A stretch of DNA of 64,000 nt from Nageia nagi (taxonomy: Eukaryota; Pinophyta): assembly GCA_050084985.1 (NCBI GenBank), contig JBITNC010000001.1, positions 191,146,001 to 191,210,000 on the forward strand. Reading direction: 5' to 3'. How positions within the stretch are numbered: the stretch's first letter is position 1; each line of letters starts with the position of its first letter. A program made the position numbers and the translations under genes. Positions 1 through 13,419 of this stretch are shown here, one piece after another. Under the pieces are notes generated by a model that was given only the letters and a program-made list of their open reading frames with translations, was not told the DNA's origin and ran no database searches.

Positions 1-1640
1 TTGAACTTTTGCAATAATTTCATGTGATCATCAAGTATAAGCAATAAAATACAAATATAGTTGCATATATATTATCAATAGTACTAACTTTCCAACATTA
101 ATATCAATGATAATGTTAGTGTGTCAGAGTGTTTTAACCTTGAGCATAGTAAAAAATCATTATACATTCATTCATAAAATTATACATGGATGCTTATCTA
201 CATGATATAGACTTTAAGGATATCTATTAGAAGTTCCAATAGTCATGCAAGTATGATTGTAATGAGTTGGCTATTTATTACCTTAAGGATGGACTTCTTT
301 ATAAGCTTTAACAATTTGTGTATTCTTGCATAAAGAATTTACTTCATTAGAGAAACACACACATTCCATATAGCTAGTTATTTTAGAATGGGAAAGTCAC
401 TTGCAAATCTACAAAGGTACATTGATTTTCCTAAGATGTAAGAGAAAGTTTCAAGGTACATTTATTTTTATGTAATGTATTGCACTAGTAATCCTAGCAA
501 TAGAAAATTATATTTGTATATGTTTCTTGCAATTTAAAATACACCATAGGAGCATATTTTCATAGATTTTACAGGAGTATTAGCTATGGAAAAAGAATAA
601 CATGATTACTTGTTTATAGTAGTGGATAGATTCAATAATATTTTTATTTTAATTCCTTGTAAGAATACCATTTAAAGGTAATATGTAGTAGACCTTTTAT
701 TTTCGCATGTTTGGGTTCATTTTGGTTTGCATAATTCTATTCATTTTTATAAGAACTCTAGATATTTGGTCAATTTTTAGACTTATATATGGGAGAAGAT
801 GGATATAAGGTTGAAAATAAGTACTAAAATAACCTTTTATCCTCAAATTGATTGATAAATTGAGGTTGTATATAGGACATAAGTACTTACAACTATTGAG
901 GGGATTATACTTTGGAAAGCATCAAATACTTGGGATGAATATCTTATGTATATTCAACACTACTACAACCAACTAATTCATACTATAACTAATAATATGA
1001 CATAATTTGAAACATGTTTTGGGTATCTTCCATCCTCACCATTTGATTCTATTTTGGTTAGCATAGAGATCTTGATAAAATCATTTTGAAAGAAGAAGAG
1101 TAAGATAAAAAATTTCTTGATAAAATTTGGTGTATTCACCTCAAGATGTAAGAGAAACTTAAACCTATACAACCTAAATATAAATTGAGATATGAACTAC
1201 AAAAAGTTGATCAAAAATTACAAGTGAAAGATAAAGTGTGGTCGTATGTCAAAAAGGAAAGGTTGCAAGGACCAACAAAGAAGTTAAAACCTCTTAGATA
1301 TGGACCATTTCAAAGCATTGAGTAAGTAAATGAGAGTTATTTAAAGTTGAATTTACCAACCTATATGCATATTTATTTAGTTATTAATGTAGAAAAATTA
1401 AAGTTATTTGATCCATCCATGATTACTAAAGAATATAAATAAGTGGGATACATTTTACCATTTATTGATGACTTAATTGGAAGCTCAATGGATGAATTTA
1501 AGGAGCATCATATTTTGTGAAAGAAGGTTCATAACTCTAGAAGAGAAAAATAAGAAATTTGGCTACTTGTATGATAAAATCAAAGTGAAGAAGTTATTAT
1601 GTTATATTCTTCAAAAATAAGCTTTTATGGGATCAAAAAA
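1..1640 (+). pseudogene. Element E: Ty3/gypsy pol remnant (RNase H tail and integrase)
   Basis: Interrupted + strand reading gives the end of a gypsy polyprotein. The first codons read like the RNase H to integrase link (FHVIIKYK). The integrase core follows in pieces, with a stretch near 770-1000 matching the region around the second catalytic Asp and the sequence after it. The best preserved part is the C-terminal domain at about 1090-1440 (KLKPLRYGPF, then LNLPTYMHIY), which is typical of gypsy integrases that bind the new strand ends. Protease and reverse transcriptase would lie left of the window. There are many stops and at least two frame changes. A chromodomain may follow at 1440-1640 but I cannot confirm it. 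The family call is firm, the exact ends are not. Confidence 0.75.
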
Positions 1641-2164
1641 CTTCTCATCAGGGAGGTGTCATTCGAAAATGTTATTTCATACATTAAATGACTAGGAGTA
1701 GAGATAATTGTTAGGGATCTTCATGATTAATGTTTGATATATTCCATTTGGATTTGGTTTATTTTTATTCTATTAAGGTTATTGCTAGCACTATTGTAAG
1801 TGTATGTATTGAGATTGGCAAGGAATTCAGTGTTATGACTTCCAAAGATTTTAGTCTTTAATGTTTGATGGATTGTTAAGGTGTATAGTTACAATTTGAT
1901 ATCATATATATCATGGAATAATATATAACCAAATAACTCAATCATTACTTGAATTGAAGATTCTAACTTGATTACAACTTGAGTGTATACTAGACTCTAT
2001 CAGTACCAATGTTGGGTTCAATGTCAATGTTTAATGGACATAATGGATTTTAAGAAACTTGGAGTAGATTTTAATAATTTTAGAGTTTTCTCAGGATTTA
2101 AGGAGTTATTTTAGAAAATTCATGAGCTCCAAATAAAATTAACATAGATTCATTAAGCTTCTTA
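1641..2164. other. AT-rich link, possibly the 3' LTR of element E
   Basis: A purine-rich CAGGGAGG near 1650 lies just after the integrase tail of E, where a polypurine tract would be expected, so the following bases may be the start of an LTR. I found no second copy in the window to prove it, and no coding signal. Confidence 0.25.
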
Positions 2165-3662
2165 GTGGGCCTAGTTGAGGAAAAAGCCTATGTAGCTAAT
2201 GCACTTGAAGATGAAGAAGTGTTAAAGCAACGAAGATTATGGTACTTTAATAGGAAAAAGGAGCATATACCTCCTCATGATATGAATCTTACACTAGTAA
2301 ATATGAGTATAGGATTACTCACAAATAGATCTTTACCTATGTTGAATATTCCCCCATTTGTTCTTCTATATCCTAGCATGAATGCTCATGTTAGTATCGA
2401 TACTAATCTTAGCATGAACATTGAGCCTCATCCAGAAATAGAGGTACCAATTCCTTTGATTTTCTCTATGAAAAATATGGAGAAATTAATTCAACAAGAG
2501 ATTATCAGTATGATTCATAATGTTAGCGAGAAAATTACTCAACCTACTACATTGCAAGACTTTCTTCATCAAGAAGCTCAGGTTGATAATCCAATTTCAA
2601 TTAACAACATTTAAGATACATTTATACATGATTACCAAAATGAAGAATTTGATGAAGATACAAATATATTCATTGAAGATGAAGAAGACCAATAAATTAT
2701 GAAGAGATTAATAAAATTCTTGAAAAGGTTGATATGCCATATCCAGATTGTCCAAAGGAAGATAATATAATAAAATCTATGTTTCTTCATTTAGTAGATG
2801 AGCTTGAAGTTACAAACATGAGTATACCAAAAAGGATGTCATATTATAAGGGGTTGTTTTAAAAAGTACAAGATGATTACAAAAATAAAATAGGGTCATT
2901 TCAACCTAAGAATAAGTAATTAGTCCAATGTCCTATCAGAGTACAAGATGAACAAAAGAATCAAGCAAAAGATTTTGATAGATTGGTTGCTCAAGCTATG
3001 AAACCCATTGTCATATGGACTCAAGAAGAAAATGATACAAATGTGTAGAGATACTAAATTGTAATAGGGAGTACATGATATTAATGCTTCATACCAACAA
3101 AGAATGGTGAATTTCAACAACTTTGCAGAATATCATTAATGAAAAAAAGATAAAAGTGGAGCCTTTGAAATATTTAGGACTAGAAAATAATTATTGATAT
3201 TTGAATAAGGATAAAATATAGAATAGCTATTAGAGAATGTAAGGAAAAATATTAAAGGAATTGTAAAAGTACCAACCTTAGAAATAACAATTCAAATGGT
3301 AAATATTGAGGAAACAAAAAGAGTTGATAATCTGCAACAAAAACTCTTGAAAATAAAAAAGTACAAAGGTTTTGACTCTCACCAAAATGAAAATAATAAT
3401 CCTTTATGCATGACAATTACATCAAAAATATTATATTATAGCAAATATTTGAAGTTCATAAGTTTTTATGGTACTACTGATCCATGTCTTCATGTATGTA
3501 TTTTCTTCAATAAAGTCTCCTTAATCATAATGGATGATGACTTACATGCAAATTTATTCCCTTTGTCTCTAAAAGGAGATGCTAGAGAATGATTTAGCAA
3601 GTTACCATATGCTAGTATTGATACATAAACTATAAGATCAAAATTTTAATTTAATCTTTTCT
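2165..3662 (+). pseudogene. Element F: Ty3/gypsy gag remnant, 5' part
   Basis: The left half (2165-2614 is open for 149 codons) is a low-complexity leader without a recognised domain. The right half, 3296-3650, holds the retrotransposon gag core: a short block at 3470-3590 reads FYGTTDPCLHVCIFFNKVSL and then LFPLSLKGDARE, the pattern of Tat/Athila-type capsid proteins that package element RNA. A stop after GDARE replaces the Trp normally seen there (TGA for TGG, a G-to-A step). The frame breaks several times between 2615 and 3295. The capsid part is cut at about 3662 by unrelated sequence and appears to resume after 4690. No protease or polymerase follows. Confidence 0.65.
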
Positions 3663-4689
3663 CAAGATCAATTCACACTTAAAATAATTAAGTGCTTGTA
3701 AAGGAAATTCAGGAAACAAATTGTAAACATAGAGAAGAGAAAAGCATTCACCATAGAAGAGACAAACAAAATTTATCCTGGTTAATCCAGTGTGGGCTAC
3801 ATATAGCTCAAAAGCTCTCTACTATTAATGGGTAGAATCACTTTACAAGCCTCCTTGGTCCTTCAAAACCTCCTCTCACATTCACAACACACTCCCAACT
3901 CTGAAATTCACAACAAGAACTAAAAACACTCTCCTGAAATCCTCCTTTTTTTCTCATGTACAATTTGCTCCTTTTTTATACAATTTTGGGGGCTATAATT
4001 GGAGAGTATTACAACTAGGAAAATGGGAAAAAAACACATTTTTAGATACCCATTAACCTCCTTGATCTTCCTATCAAATTTGGGCTCAAATGGTTGCAAA
4101 AATCTCCCAAAAATGAGCTCTAAAATTGAAAAACATGCTCTTTGGAATATTTTCAAGCTTATAGGATTAATAAACCCAAAAATAGGACCTTAGATGAATA
4201 AAAAATCATGAAAAACCTTTGAAAAATGCCAAATATGTTAACAAATTTAAAAATAGGTGGGTGCATTGTGGTGCTAACACATGGCAATTGGTCAGACAGT
4301 CAAATGGTCAAATGGTACATGTAAGTAGTCAAATGAAGCATGTTGGTGGTTTAACTGACTAGTGCAGCTTGGTGGTAGGTCACGGTTGGGTTGGTAGGTC
4401 GCATGGGCATACATGTAGGTAGATGTGGTGGCACGGTCAAACAACATGATCAACCTCCTTCACCCACCTCATCACCTCCAATGTGGTCCTTCCATGCGTG
4501 CCTCCTCCTCCGACATGGTCCACTATGGTAGGTGGGTCCTGCCATATTTTTTAATCCTTTTAATAATTTTTTTTTTCAAAAATACACAAAATGGTCTTAA
4601 TGCCATATCTTCCACATACGGACTTAGATTCTCAATCTGAAAGAAGCATCAAAAAGCTGAAGATAAGATGATCACACTAAACCATTGAA
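3663..4689. mobile_element. Foreign ~1 kb segment inside the gag of F, possibly a solo LTR
   Basis: Gag-like sequence stops at about 3662 and a gag tail is seen again after about 4740. The segment between is less AT-rich, has no coding signal on either strand, and has runs such as the repeated GGTCA/GGTAGG words at 4290-4440. Read on the - strand its left part resembles the transcript end of a copia-type LTR. No clear terminal TG/CA pair or target duplication could be fixed, so this is a weak call. Confidence 0.3.
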
Positions 4690-4739
4690 ATGGAGATTAT
4701 TGAATGTTGAAGGGATCCAAATTTTTTGATCAAGTATTC

Positions 4740-5643
4740 AAATATGTTAACAATTAAAGATTATATTTTGTGACCATTATTAGATTCACATTGCAATAAA
4801 GGTGACATTTAGTGATTTAATGAACATAAGATGAAGAGAAGGATAATCCATTGAATCATTCATTAGATATTAGACTAAAAAGGAAAATTAGGTTCATGAA
4901 GATGATAATATGAAAATCATGTCATTCATTGATGCTCTTCAACAAAATTACAAGACAAAATTTTTTGATTTTCATAAGTTACCTCTTGATGAGTTTCTCT
5001 AAGCTTTGATAGCAAAAGAAAGGTTTCACATCAGATATAGACAATGGAAACCATAGTCAAAATAGAAACAAGAAATGTCACCTTCACAACCTCAGCATTG
5101 GTACACAAAGAAATAGCCAAAAGAGTCACCAAAAAGATCTAAAGTGGAATCCATACAATAACAAATAGTAGCAACAAATGGAACAAAAAAGTATGATAAA
5201 GATGAGAAACAAGTTATATAGAGTGTTAAAAATTTCCTAGATAGAAATTCACACCTATACATGATATTGATGAGGTTACAAAAGCCTTTATTAAGAGAAA
5301 TTTTTTAGTTACACTACCTAAATCTATTTCCCATCCATCCTTTATAGCTAGTGTGCCAAGTAAGTGTAAGTCAGATAAACTATATGAATATCATCAATAG
5401 TAAGGACATGTGATAAAATATTATGTATCATTACTCAACAAGATTTAGGATTTGATTAATCAAAAGAAGGTGTATTTTCTAAATCAGATGATAAGCCAAA
5501 GCAATTATTATGAACTCAACATGAGAAGAAAAAATATAGGAATCTTCAACAATCCATTCTCTAACTTTATCAAATCCAAATCACCAAATACAAGCATTAA
5601 CTTTGTTGGTGTCACAATCCTCCAAGACACTCTCTTTGATTGA
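4740..5643 (+). pseudogene. Element F: gag remnant, 3' part
   Basis: One frame from about 4890 to 5190, and another ending at 5643, give a Gln/Lys-rich stretch followed by YEYHQ**GHVIKYY near 5381-5424. This is a degraded form of the YCxYHxxxGH motif that ends Tat-like gag proteins and takes the place of a zinc knuckle. The two stops inside the motif are TAG and TAA, each one C-to-T step from Gln. The following LLNKIQDLI-like helix (with TAG for Q) also fits the family. Nothing like a protease follows 5643, so F looks like a gag-only or 3'-deleted element. Confidence 0.6.
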
Positions 5644-8600
5644 GCCCTTTTCTTACTTCTTTATGAATTTGACATCAAGGATTGATGTCCTGAGTGTTTG
5701 AATCTTGTGTAGGGATAGCTATCTTGTTACCATATTATTTTTTTCATAAGTGAAACATCACTTGAGGATAGTTATTTGACCACCCTTTCTCAGTTTTAAC
5801 TTGTCTTACTTGTTGAAAATTCTTCTCTTCAATGTAATCTCACTTGATGTTTCTCCTTAATCATCCTTTTTTTTAAATACATGTAAAACTTTATATATAT
5901 AAGAGATTTTGCCTTGCATGTGGAAGATTAATTTTAGACCATTAGAAATCCTAAGGATTTAGTAAGCATTGTTAAGTTTTGATTATTTCTTTAAGCACTA
6001 AGGCTTACCATAGTCTAGTGTAGGTGTAAACTAAGGAGTTGTAAATGCTTTTAGTATTGTGATAATGTTATCCTTATGCACTTCATTGGAAAATTAAAGG
6101 ATTATTAATCTTTGTGTTGTGGCAAGGTGGCATAGTAGGTTTCAAAGACTTACTAATTAATTTCCTTGGCCTCACGTTTGTTAGGTATCATATGAGGGTG
6201 GCATTTGACTTGAATTGGAAATGTTGATTAATTAAATTAAAACATATTTTTTTAAAAAACACCATAATGATGTTAGCATATCAATATCTTAAAATGTGCC
6301 AAGGTTTCTTGGCATCTTGTGATTAGGTGAATAGCTTTGCATGGAGGACACCATTATGGGTGTCAAGGCTTTCAAATGTGGTCTAGGGTTTGAGAGTGTT
6401 GTATAATATTGGGAGTTGGTTTTCCTATGTTGCCTATCTTGAAATTAACTCTAGTCTATTGGTTTACTCTACCACCATGCCTACAATTTGGGCATGTTTT
6501 CTAGCCAAGATTGGAAGGTCTCTTAGGTGGGAAGATCATGGAAGACCTTGGATTCCCTTGAGGTAGTTTGGAAGTCATGGGATATAGTTATGTCCCACCA
6601 TGCTAGGCTCATTAGCTTAATGAAACATTATGGAAGTAGCTTGCTTGGACCCCCACTCTTTCTAGTGTCCTACATTTCTGGCAAACTAGGCATTATTGGG
6701 TAATACTAAACTAATTCATGTTAAGGTTTTCTTTATTCGAGAAGCATTTTATGAGCTAGGTTGCTCATCTTTTATCTTTTCATATAGTTTTCTCAAGAAT
6801 GGTACTATCACTTTATTTTTGGCCCTATTTGAGTGACTACGAAGTTAGGCTTTCTTCACTTTTGGAATAATATTATTCAGGTAAGTGCTATGGACCTTTT
6901 CTCAAACTCTCCTCTTGTGTTTTGCATGGTTTACATTTCTTGTAGTCTTCATAGTTGCTGGAAGATGAATGAATTGGTTAATTTCATTTGATCACCATAA
7001 AACTTAAAGTTTACTTTAATAACAATAATAAATACTCAAGATATGTTAATGGGTAAACTTCATGTGGGTAGTTTAGAGGGGGTTAGTACATGAGCTAGGC
7101 TATTACAGGTAACAAGCCTATCTTATCCCTTTTTTCCTTCATTATCTTTCAAGGGTTTCAGCCCAAGATGTAAAATTTAAGGTATTTTATGTATTTGATA
7201 AGTCATAAGGTTAATATCTAACTTTACTAACCATTAAACTATTATGAAGATTGGTATTTTGGGAATCCTTACATATCTTAAATAAGAATAGAGCAGAGTT
7301 CATTCTTTTATTTTATGTTTTGTTGGCTAGATAAATGTAGAAAGTCTGATATCTTTTGCATATCATCTATACTGGATGAAAATGTAATTTAGGGAATTGC
7401 ATGAAATGGATATAATATATTCATTTTTCATGTTGGTAGGAATTGCATTCATTAAAATATATGTGAAAATCTTATTACTGCATGTTTGATTTCATTCAAA
7501 GAGATTGTTGGTTAATCCTTGTGCATGCTTAATTATTAGTAATCATGCATATGCTTACCATGTATTTTTGACATTATCTTGAGGAAGGTTGAAAGAGATC
7601 ATAGCCTTGCTAATATGAAAATCTCATATTTATTGTTTTTATTTTTTGTATAGAGCATTTATAAGAATTGTAGTAGTAGAATGTTGAATTGAAGATCTAT
7701 CATTAAGAAATTTTAGATTTTATTTTCTTATATTTTGTAAATCCAAGTAGTGGATGGAAGTTTGATCATAATTGTTGTGTAGAATTGAAAAATTTTTGTT
7801 CTAAAGTCTTGAAAACTTGTCTATCCATAATCTATGTCAATTTTTTTTTATAATATTTATAGTTTATGATTGAAACTTATCAATGTAGCTGATTCAAAAT
7901 TAGATCATTGTAATCTATTAGCATTTTGGGTCTTGATGTTATAATTTTGGGAACCTATTTTATTGTAATAAATTTTTAGGACTCATTTGAATAAGGCTTA
8001 CAGTTAATGTACTATGTTCTCAAAATCATTAGTTACTTCTGTGAGAAAAGTAGATTCTATCACCTACTTTTATGTTGAGATAAATTAATTTAAATATATA
8101 TTGATTTTCATTGAATGGTAAATATATGAATGATGCATAAAACATTTTTTGGGATGGGATGTATTGTCATTGGTAGAGTTCTTATGGTATGGATGTTGCT
8201 ATTATGGTGTTATGTATATTTCTTTTACAAAATTTTAAGAATGGGTGATGCAATCTTTAAGTGCATCACACCATAGCACCATGAGCTAATTTAGGCTAGA
8301 ATCTTCTTTCATTAAGAAGTATATGAATTTTTTTAGCCCTTAAAATTGGTTAAAGAAAACAAATTTATAGTAAAACAATCCTTCTATTATTGAAGGTATA
8401 GGTCTTGTATGAGATACCTATATAACCAAAGGTTAGAATAATAGAAATTTAACTTCCATTCTAAATAGATTGGTATAACTCTTACCAATCTTGCTAAAAA
8501 TAAGGGTTCTTGTAAACCTTAAATGAGTTACTATTGTATTATGATTGGAAAAGAATAAATTTACTATTGTCTATCCTTATCCACTCATTGTGGATGTATT

Positions 8601-9879
8601 CATTATGGAAAGAAAGCCATACCTACCATCTCTTGTAAAACAAGTTTTATCATTGCCTGTTCTTAAGAATTATCAATGCATGTATCAAATGGAGATTGAC
8701 ATAGTTGTGTGAATAGGACAATAAGTTCATAAGGTGTTAATAAACTTTGGGAAGCCTTTAAGGACTTGATTGTGATGAGAAAGTGAGTTCTTGAATAGAT
8801 GATAAATTTATAGGGTAATTAAATTACCATAATTCATGGTCATCATATTTTTTGAGGTAAGGTTTTGAGTTTTTTTGTAGCAAGAATTTGATGCTAAAGT
8901 GTTTGTTGTACTTTGCTCAAACATGTCCTAATCAGATTTAAAATGCATTTTGTTGAAGGAATCATGGAAAAAAAAAATTATTTAGAAAAAATGGAGACAA
9001 AATTTGATTTCCTTCATGAGATAATGGTACATTTTAGATGGTATGTTTTAATTGGTAATGTTACCTTGGCACAACAAAATGGTACATACTATTGTTCTTG
9101 TTCTTTTCATTTATAGTTTTTCTTATATATGCAGTAGCATAGGTATCTTTATTTTATTTTTATAATTAAACATCCCTCAAAATCCCGTATCCATGCTAAG
9201 ATGAATTGTCACTAGCCTATATCTCATCCACACTAGGGCATTCATAAGCCATTAACTAAATACCCCCACCTCATTTGGCATTCATAAGCATAATGGTATT
9301 GCTAATAATAGCATGTGCACTAGTCTTCCTTCATAATTACTAGAAACCATTAGTGTAGTTAGTCCACCCACATCTCCATAATGTTAACCTTTAATTCCTT
9401 AGAAAGTTACTATATCGTTTACCAAGAAAAACTCAACTATCTACTTCTTGATAATTTTTTTGTATCATGGAAACTTGATAATGTTTCTACATGTTGTGCT
9501 TTATTTTTGTCCAAACCTTTAGGGGATACCATATTGGAAATAAAGAGCCCATAGCCAAAGCTTTTTATCATTTGTTAAGCCATCACTTGTGCTAGGTTCC
9601 TTAAGGTTTTTTCTACACAATACACATTTTTCCTTCACTTCTTAACCATTATATTGCTTTAACATATGTTTCACTTTGAGGTTTTGTTATGAATTCATTT
9701 TTATATTTAGGGTTCATTTTTTATTTAAAATTCACAACCACATATCCTTGACAACATCTTAGTTTCCTGTGGTCACTTCATGAAATTTGGATCCTATTTG
9801 TAATCATAAATAGTTAAACCATAACTTGAACATGTTATCCCTCAAAAAGGGTAGTTCCTATAATGGGATTTATTTAGTG

Positions 9880-9880
<1 letters not shown>

Positions 9881-9911
<31 letters not shown>
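9881..9911. repeat. (TA)n microsatellite
   Basis: About 15 uninterrupted TA units. Confidence 0.95.
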
Positions 9912-9913
<2 letters not shown>

Positions 9914-10087
9914 TAGTTCCTTACTACAACGACTAGTTCCTATCATTCTAGCCTCATATATAACAACATACAATTAAATATTAACATTTGTTACTTGAAA
10001 TTGAAAACTTAAATAATATAACAACTTAAAATCAAAATCACACATTTATTCATGACACATTTAACAATGTATTTATAATATCTACAT

Positions 10088-10300
10088 CCAGGAATGGGGC
10101 ATGTATCTCATGACAATACATGACATCTTTGTTGGAGTCATATTTATTGGTTGTGTCTAAACTAACCATCATCTTGCTATTTCATCTCATTCATATGTTA
10201 CACCTAGGAATGGGGTATGTACCTTATGATGATGTTGACATATATGGTCATGATTGTATGTATTCCATTTGGGAATGGGGCATGTACCCTATGACATTGT
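10088..10300 (+). repeat. Three spaced copies of a ~24 bp word
   Basis: The word GGAATGGGGCATGTACC (with one or two changes per copy), followed by TATGA or CATGA, starts near 10092, 10205 and 10270. Copies are followed by GACA-type sequence and spaced unevenly, about 113 and 65 bp, so this is not a simple tandem array. Its origin is unknown. Confidence 0.7.
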
Positions 10301-11066
10301 TGACACAACTTTATCATGATATTGTAATGTATGCATATAAGAATGAAACTTTAAGTATTTTATATTTAGTGTTCTTAAGATGATATATGAATATTATATT
10401 AATTTTATCCTTGCTTCATCATTTCTATATCATTTATTATGAAATGTTATGATGATTTATTTTTATGTTCACTACTATATCTTTTATAAGTTAACCATCA
10501 CATATATTCTTGGAAATTTTCTATTGTCTCTCTCAGTTTTAGGTTATTCTTTGCTTTGGGTTGATTCTACTTCATACATACTATTCAATCTCACAATCAA
10601 GGCAAAGAGGAGGTAATATACATCATTCGCACATCATGGTCATCTCTCTTTGATAAGATTTTCCTACATATATTTAGCCTCAACACATGTAAGAGCACAT
10701 AGATATTTATCTTATACTTGATTCTATCTATTTAGTATGTTCATTCATTTTTTATCTTGATATCAATAAAAAAAAATACAATTCTACTACTACACTTTTT
10801 CTTGCTTTATTTTCTGTTATTCATGTGAGTTAAATAGCATAGATATTGCATACATAAATTTTTGTATATTTAGTTCATTTAGGCCAAAACCATAGGTGTA
10901 ACAAAATACATATCAACAAAAATATTCATGAAAAAATATCCTCATAAATGTTTAGTATGTTATGTATCATTTCTTAAAAGGATTTTAAAAACTACTATAA
11001 TTTAGGGGAAATTATATGTGTCATACACATGTATGGTATGGTCCTGAAATAATATATTTTAAATAA

Positions 11067-11068
<2 letters not shown>

Positions 11069-11120
<52 letters not shown>
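11069..11120. repeat. (AT)n microsatellite
   Basis: About 26 uninterrupted AT units. Confidence 0.95.
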
Positions 11121-11122
<2 letters not shown>

Positions 11123-12159
11123 AATTTCTTATCTGAGTATTAGAATAAATTATGTATTTGAAAACTATACTTGGAGAACTACATTTTTATCAAAGTGATC
11201 TTTTTCAAGATTCCATGCCTAAGTGCTTCAAATTTTGAGATCAATTATGAACAAACCTAAAAATGAAGGGAAAATTTTCTATTTTTTAGTCATAAAGTAG
11301 AATCAACTTCTTGCAATGATCCTTAATCAACACAATGATTTTAGGAGTGTTAAAAATAAATAATCAAAATCAAATCTCTTAGAATACACCAAGTAAGGTC
11401 ATTTTAGGAGTGGAAGAATTAGGAAATAGACCATTTTCAATATTCCATGGGTTATTATCAATGCCTTTCCACACATAATCATACTCCTATTTTGGGCGAA
11501 GGCATTCTTGGGATTTCTTGAGATCATTTTCATCTTAAAATAGGTTTTTTTTACATAGAATCAAGTACAAAAGTAGCTATTACCATTCAAATCATCACTT
11601 GTCTTCATCATTTGAGATTATCACATTATATACAAAAATCAAAGATAGAGTTATCAATGAAATTCATTGGTATATGGTTGTACTCCAAAAAATCAAACAA
11701 AAATACTATGGGGCATTATCATCCATGATTCCTTTGGATAGATGATTATATTTTCTAGGAAAGATTTATTTTTTAGGTTTTTATCTTATCCTTCTTTCTT
11801 GCCTTGCTATGAAAGGGAATCTTAGTAAAAAGGGGAGTGTGGAGTGGATGATTATCATCAAGAGAACTCAATAAAAAAATTTAGATAAGTTTTATTTATC
11901 TTTTACTTTAGAATGCATAATTTTCAAATACTTATTCTTTTCAATTATACTTCCAAAGAAGGGAAAATGTAGTTACATAAATTTTATTTGTGTAATTACT
12001 TATAATCATTAAATTATTCTTATCACATTATTTCACTATTATCAATATAAATTCATTATAACCTATAATAATTAAATAATATGTATTATATTTTGTAGGT
12101 GATGCTTGGCCTAAGGTGTGGGTGTTGACCTAAGGAGTGGGTTACATTATGGGGTCCCC

Positions 12160-12167
12160 TATAAATA
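12160..12167 (+). promoter_or_regulatory. Candidate LTR TATA box (element G)
   Basis: CCCCTATAAATACCC lies about 190 bp into the presumed LTR, in a locally GC-richer setting, as LTR promoters usually are. It is a sequence match only. Confidence 0.4.
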
Positions 12168-12391
12168 CCCTATACATATAATTCAACTATTAAGGTAAAT
12201 TAAACAACTTATTTTGAGCTTAATAGTGGCACAATCCCCATTAGGTGTTCTTCAACACCATAAATATTGGAAGTTGGATACTTTATCATTCTTATGTGAG
12301 ATATTATTACATTATTGAGCATATTTTTGATATCCATGTAGGTAAACAAAGCATCAACCTTGATCATAACATGTGGTTCTTACAAAATAGG

Positions 12392-12468
12392 ATTGATGAT
12401 AACCCATTAAGAACTGATGATGACTTATTGAGGATTGGTGATGGCCCATTAAGGATAAAAAAATGGCC
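12392..12468 (+). repeat. ~24 bp tandem repeat, about three copies
   Basis: Three diverged copies of a GATGATxxCCCATTAAGGA-like unit follow each other. In one frame they read R-I-D-D-N-P-L, R-T-D-D-D-L-L and R-I-G-D-G-P-L, an eight-codon period. The enclosing 77-codon frame has no other support as a gene. Confidence 0.6.
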
Positions 12469-12570
12469 CTTTTTCTGATGGGTTGATGAAATGTATTTTT
12501 TGTGATGTCTCTATCTTATCATTTCACATTCATGTATTTCTTCCTTTCATTCATAATAGGTAAGTATCAT

Positions 12571-13306
12571 TGAATATACCTAAAAATGATTTATTACTTA
12601 TTTAATAAATTATATTTAGACTCATTAAATAATTAAATAGTAATATTGCATAAATCAAGATAAATTGTTATTACAATGTAATACCATGTGCTAGGGCTGC
12701 AATATCATTTACCATGGTTCATATTTTAAATTATCTTGAATATTGAAATGATTATTATTATTTCTATGTGTTAGGTTTCACTCCTTTTTGTTTTCTTACA
12801 CTTTATAAATACAAGATATGAATGTTGACATCCCTATCAGATCTCTCTAATAGGTGGTAATCCCAAACATCAAACTTATGGTGTCTCTTGATGCCACCTA
12901 TCTTGAGAAATTTGTTATTATCTCTAAGATTTGTTATCTATATTTTGCACATAACATGAACATTAATATTCATGTACCTAATGACATACCATTCCTATGC
13001 AACCAACAGCATGCACCTTCTAGATTGAGAGGTTCATATTTTAGGGAATAACTTATGGTTTCATTCTAGCGAATATTCATTGTGAGCATATCTGAAGTCC
13101 AATTGTAATCTTTTAAAGATTTATTATTCTTTTTCTTTGAGGATTGTACACATAATTGGCTACTTTCCCTCTTTATGTTAGGTTTATATATTACATTTAC
13201 ATTTATTGTAATCTGATATAGAGTATATCATTATATAATCATTATATTCATAGGTCATTTATTTATTTATGTATTTATTCATTAATTACACATTTTTGAG
13301 TCTATA
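12571..13306 (+). repeat. Element D left (5') LTR
   Basis: Matches 19658-20383 over its whole length with many substitutions and small indels, for example the shared block at 12690-12730 and 19770-19810. The CA end has become TA. The primer site just after it (TTTTGGTGAACTTGTC) is too decayed to assign to a tRNA. Confidence 0.8.
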
Positions 13307-13419
13307 TTTTGGTGAACTTGTCATTCTTGCACACTTAGATCTTGACCTAGGGAATTCTTTCTAAAAATTCAAATCCATTTTTCATTATTATTCATCCCTT
13401 TACCTAAATCTTTTTGAAT

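Larger units (their letters stand above)
5644..11950. other. AT-rich sequence without recognised genes
   Basis: No reading frame here carries a motif I recognise; the longest ones (8913-9116, 10120-10383) are simple-composition frames. The stretch at 5644-6000 may be the 3' non-coding part of element F, and 11800-11950 looks like the purine-rich lead-in to the LTR of G. Apart from the two TA runs and the repeated word listed separately, I see nothing to annotate. Old, unclassifiable retrotransposon DNA is the likely content. Confidence 0.5.
11951..12570 (+). mobile_element. Element G: polypurine tract and start of a 3' LTR
   Basis: CCAAAGAAGGGAAAA at 11953-11967 is directly followed by TGTAG at 11968. 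The same layout (CCAAAGAGGGAAAAA then TGTAG) marks the right LTR of element D at 19658, so G is probably a related element. A TATA box follows at 12160. Element D starts at 12571, so the G LTR is cut there or continues beyond 20383. No matching 5' LTR was seen in the window. Confidence 0.45.

Noticed and set aside
10120-10383. 87-codon + strand frame containing the repeated word
   Set aside because: Composition follows the AT-rich sequence and the repeats; no motif and no sign of selection.
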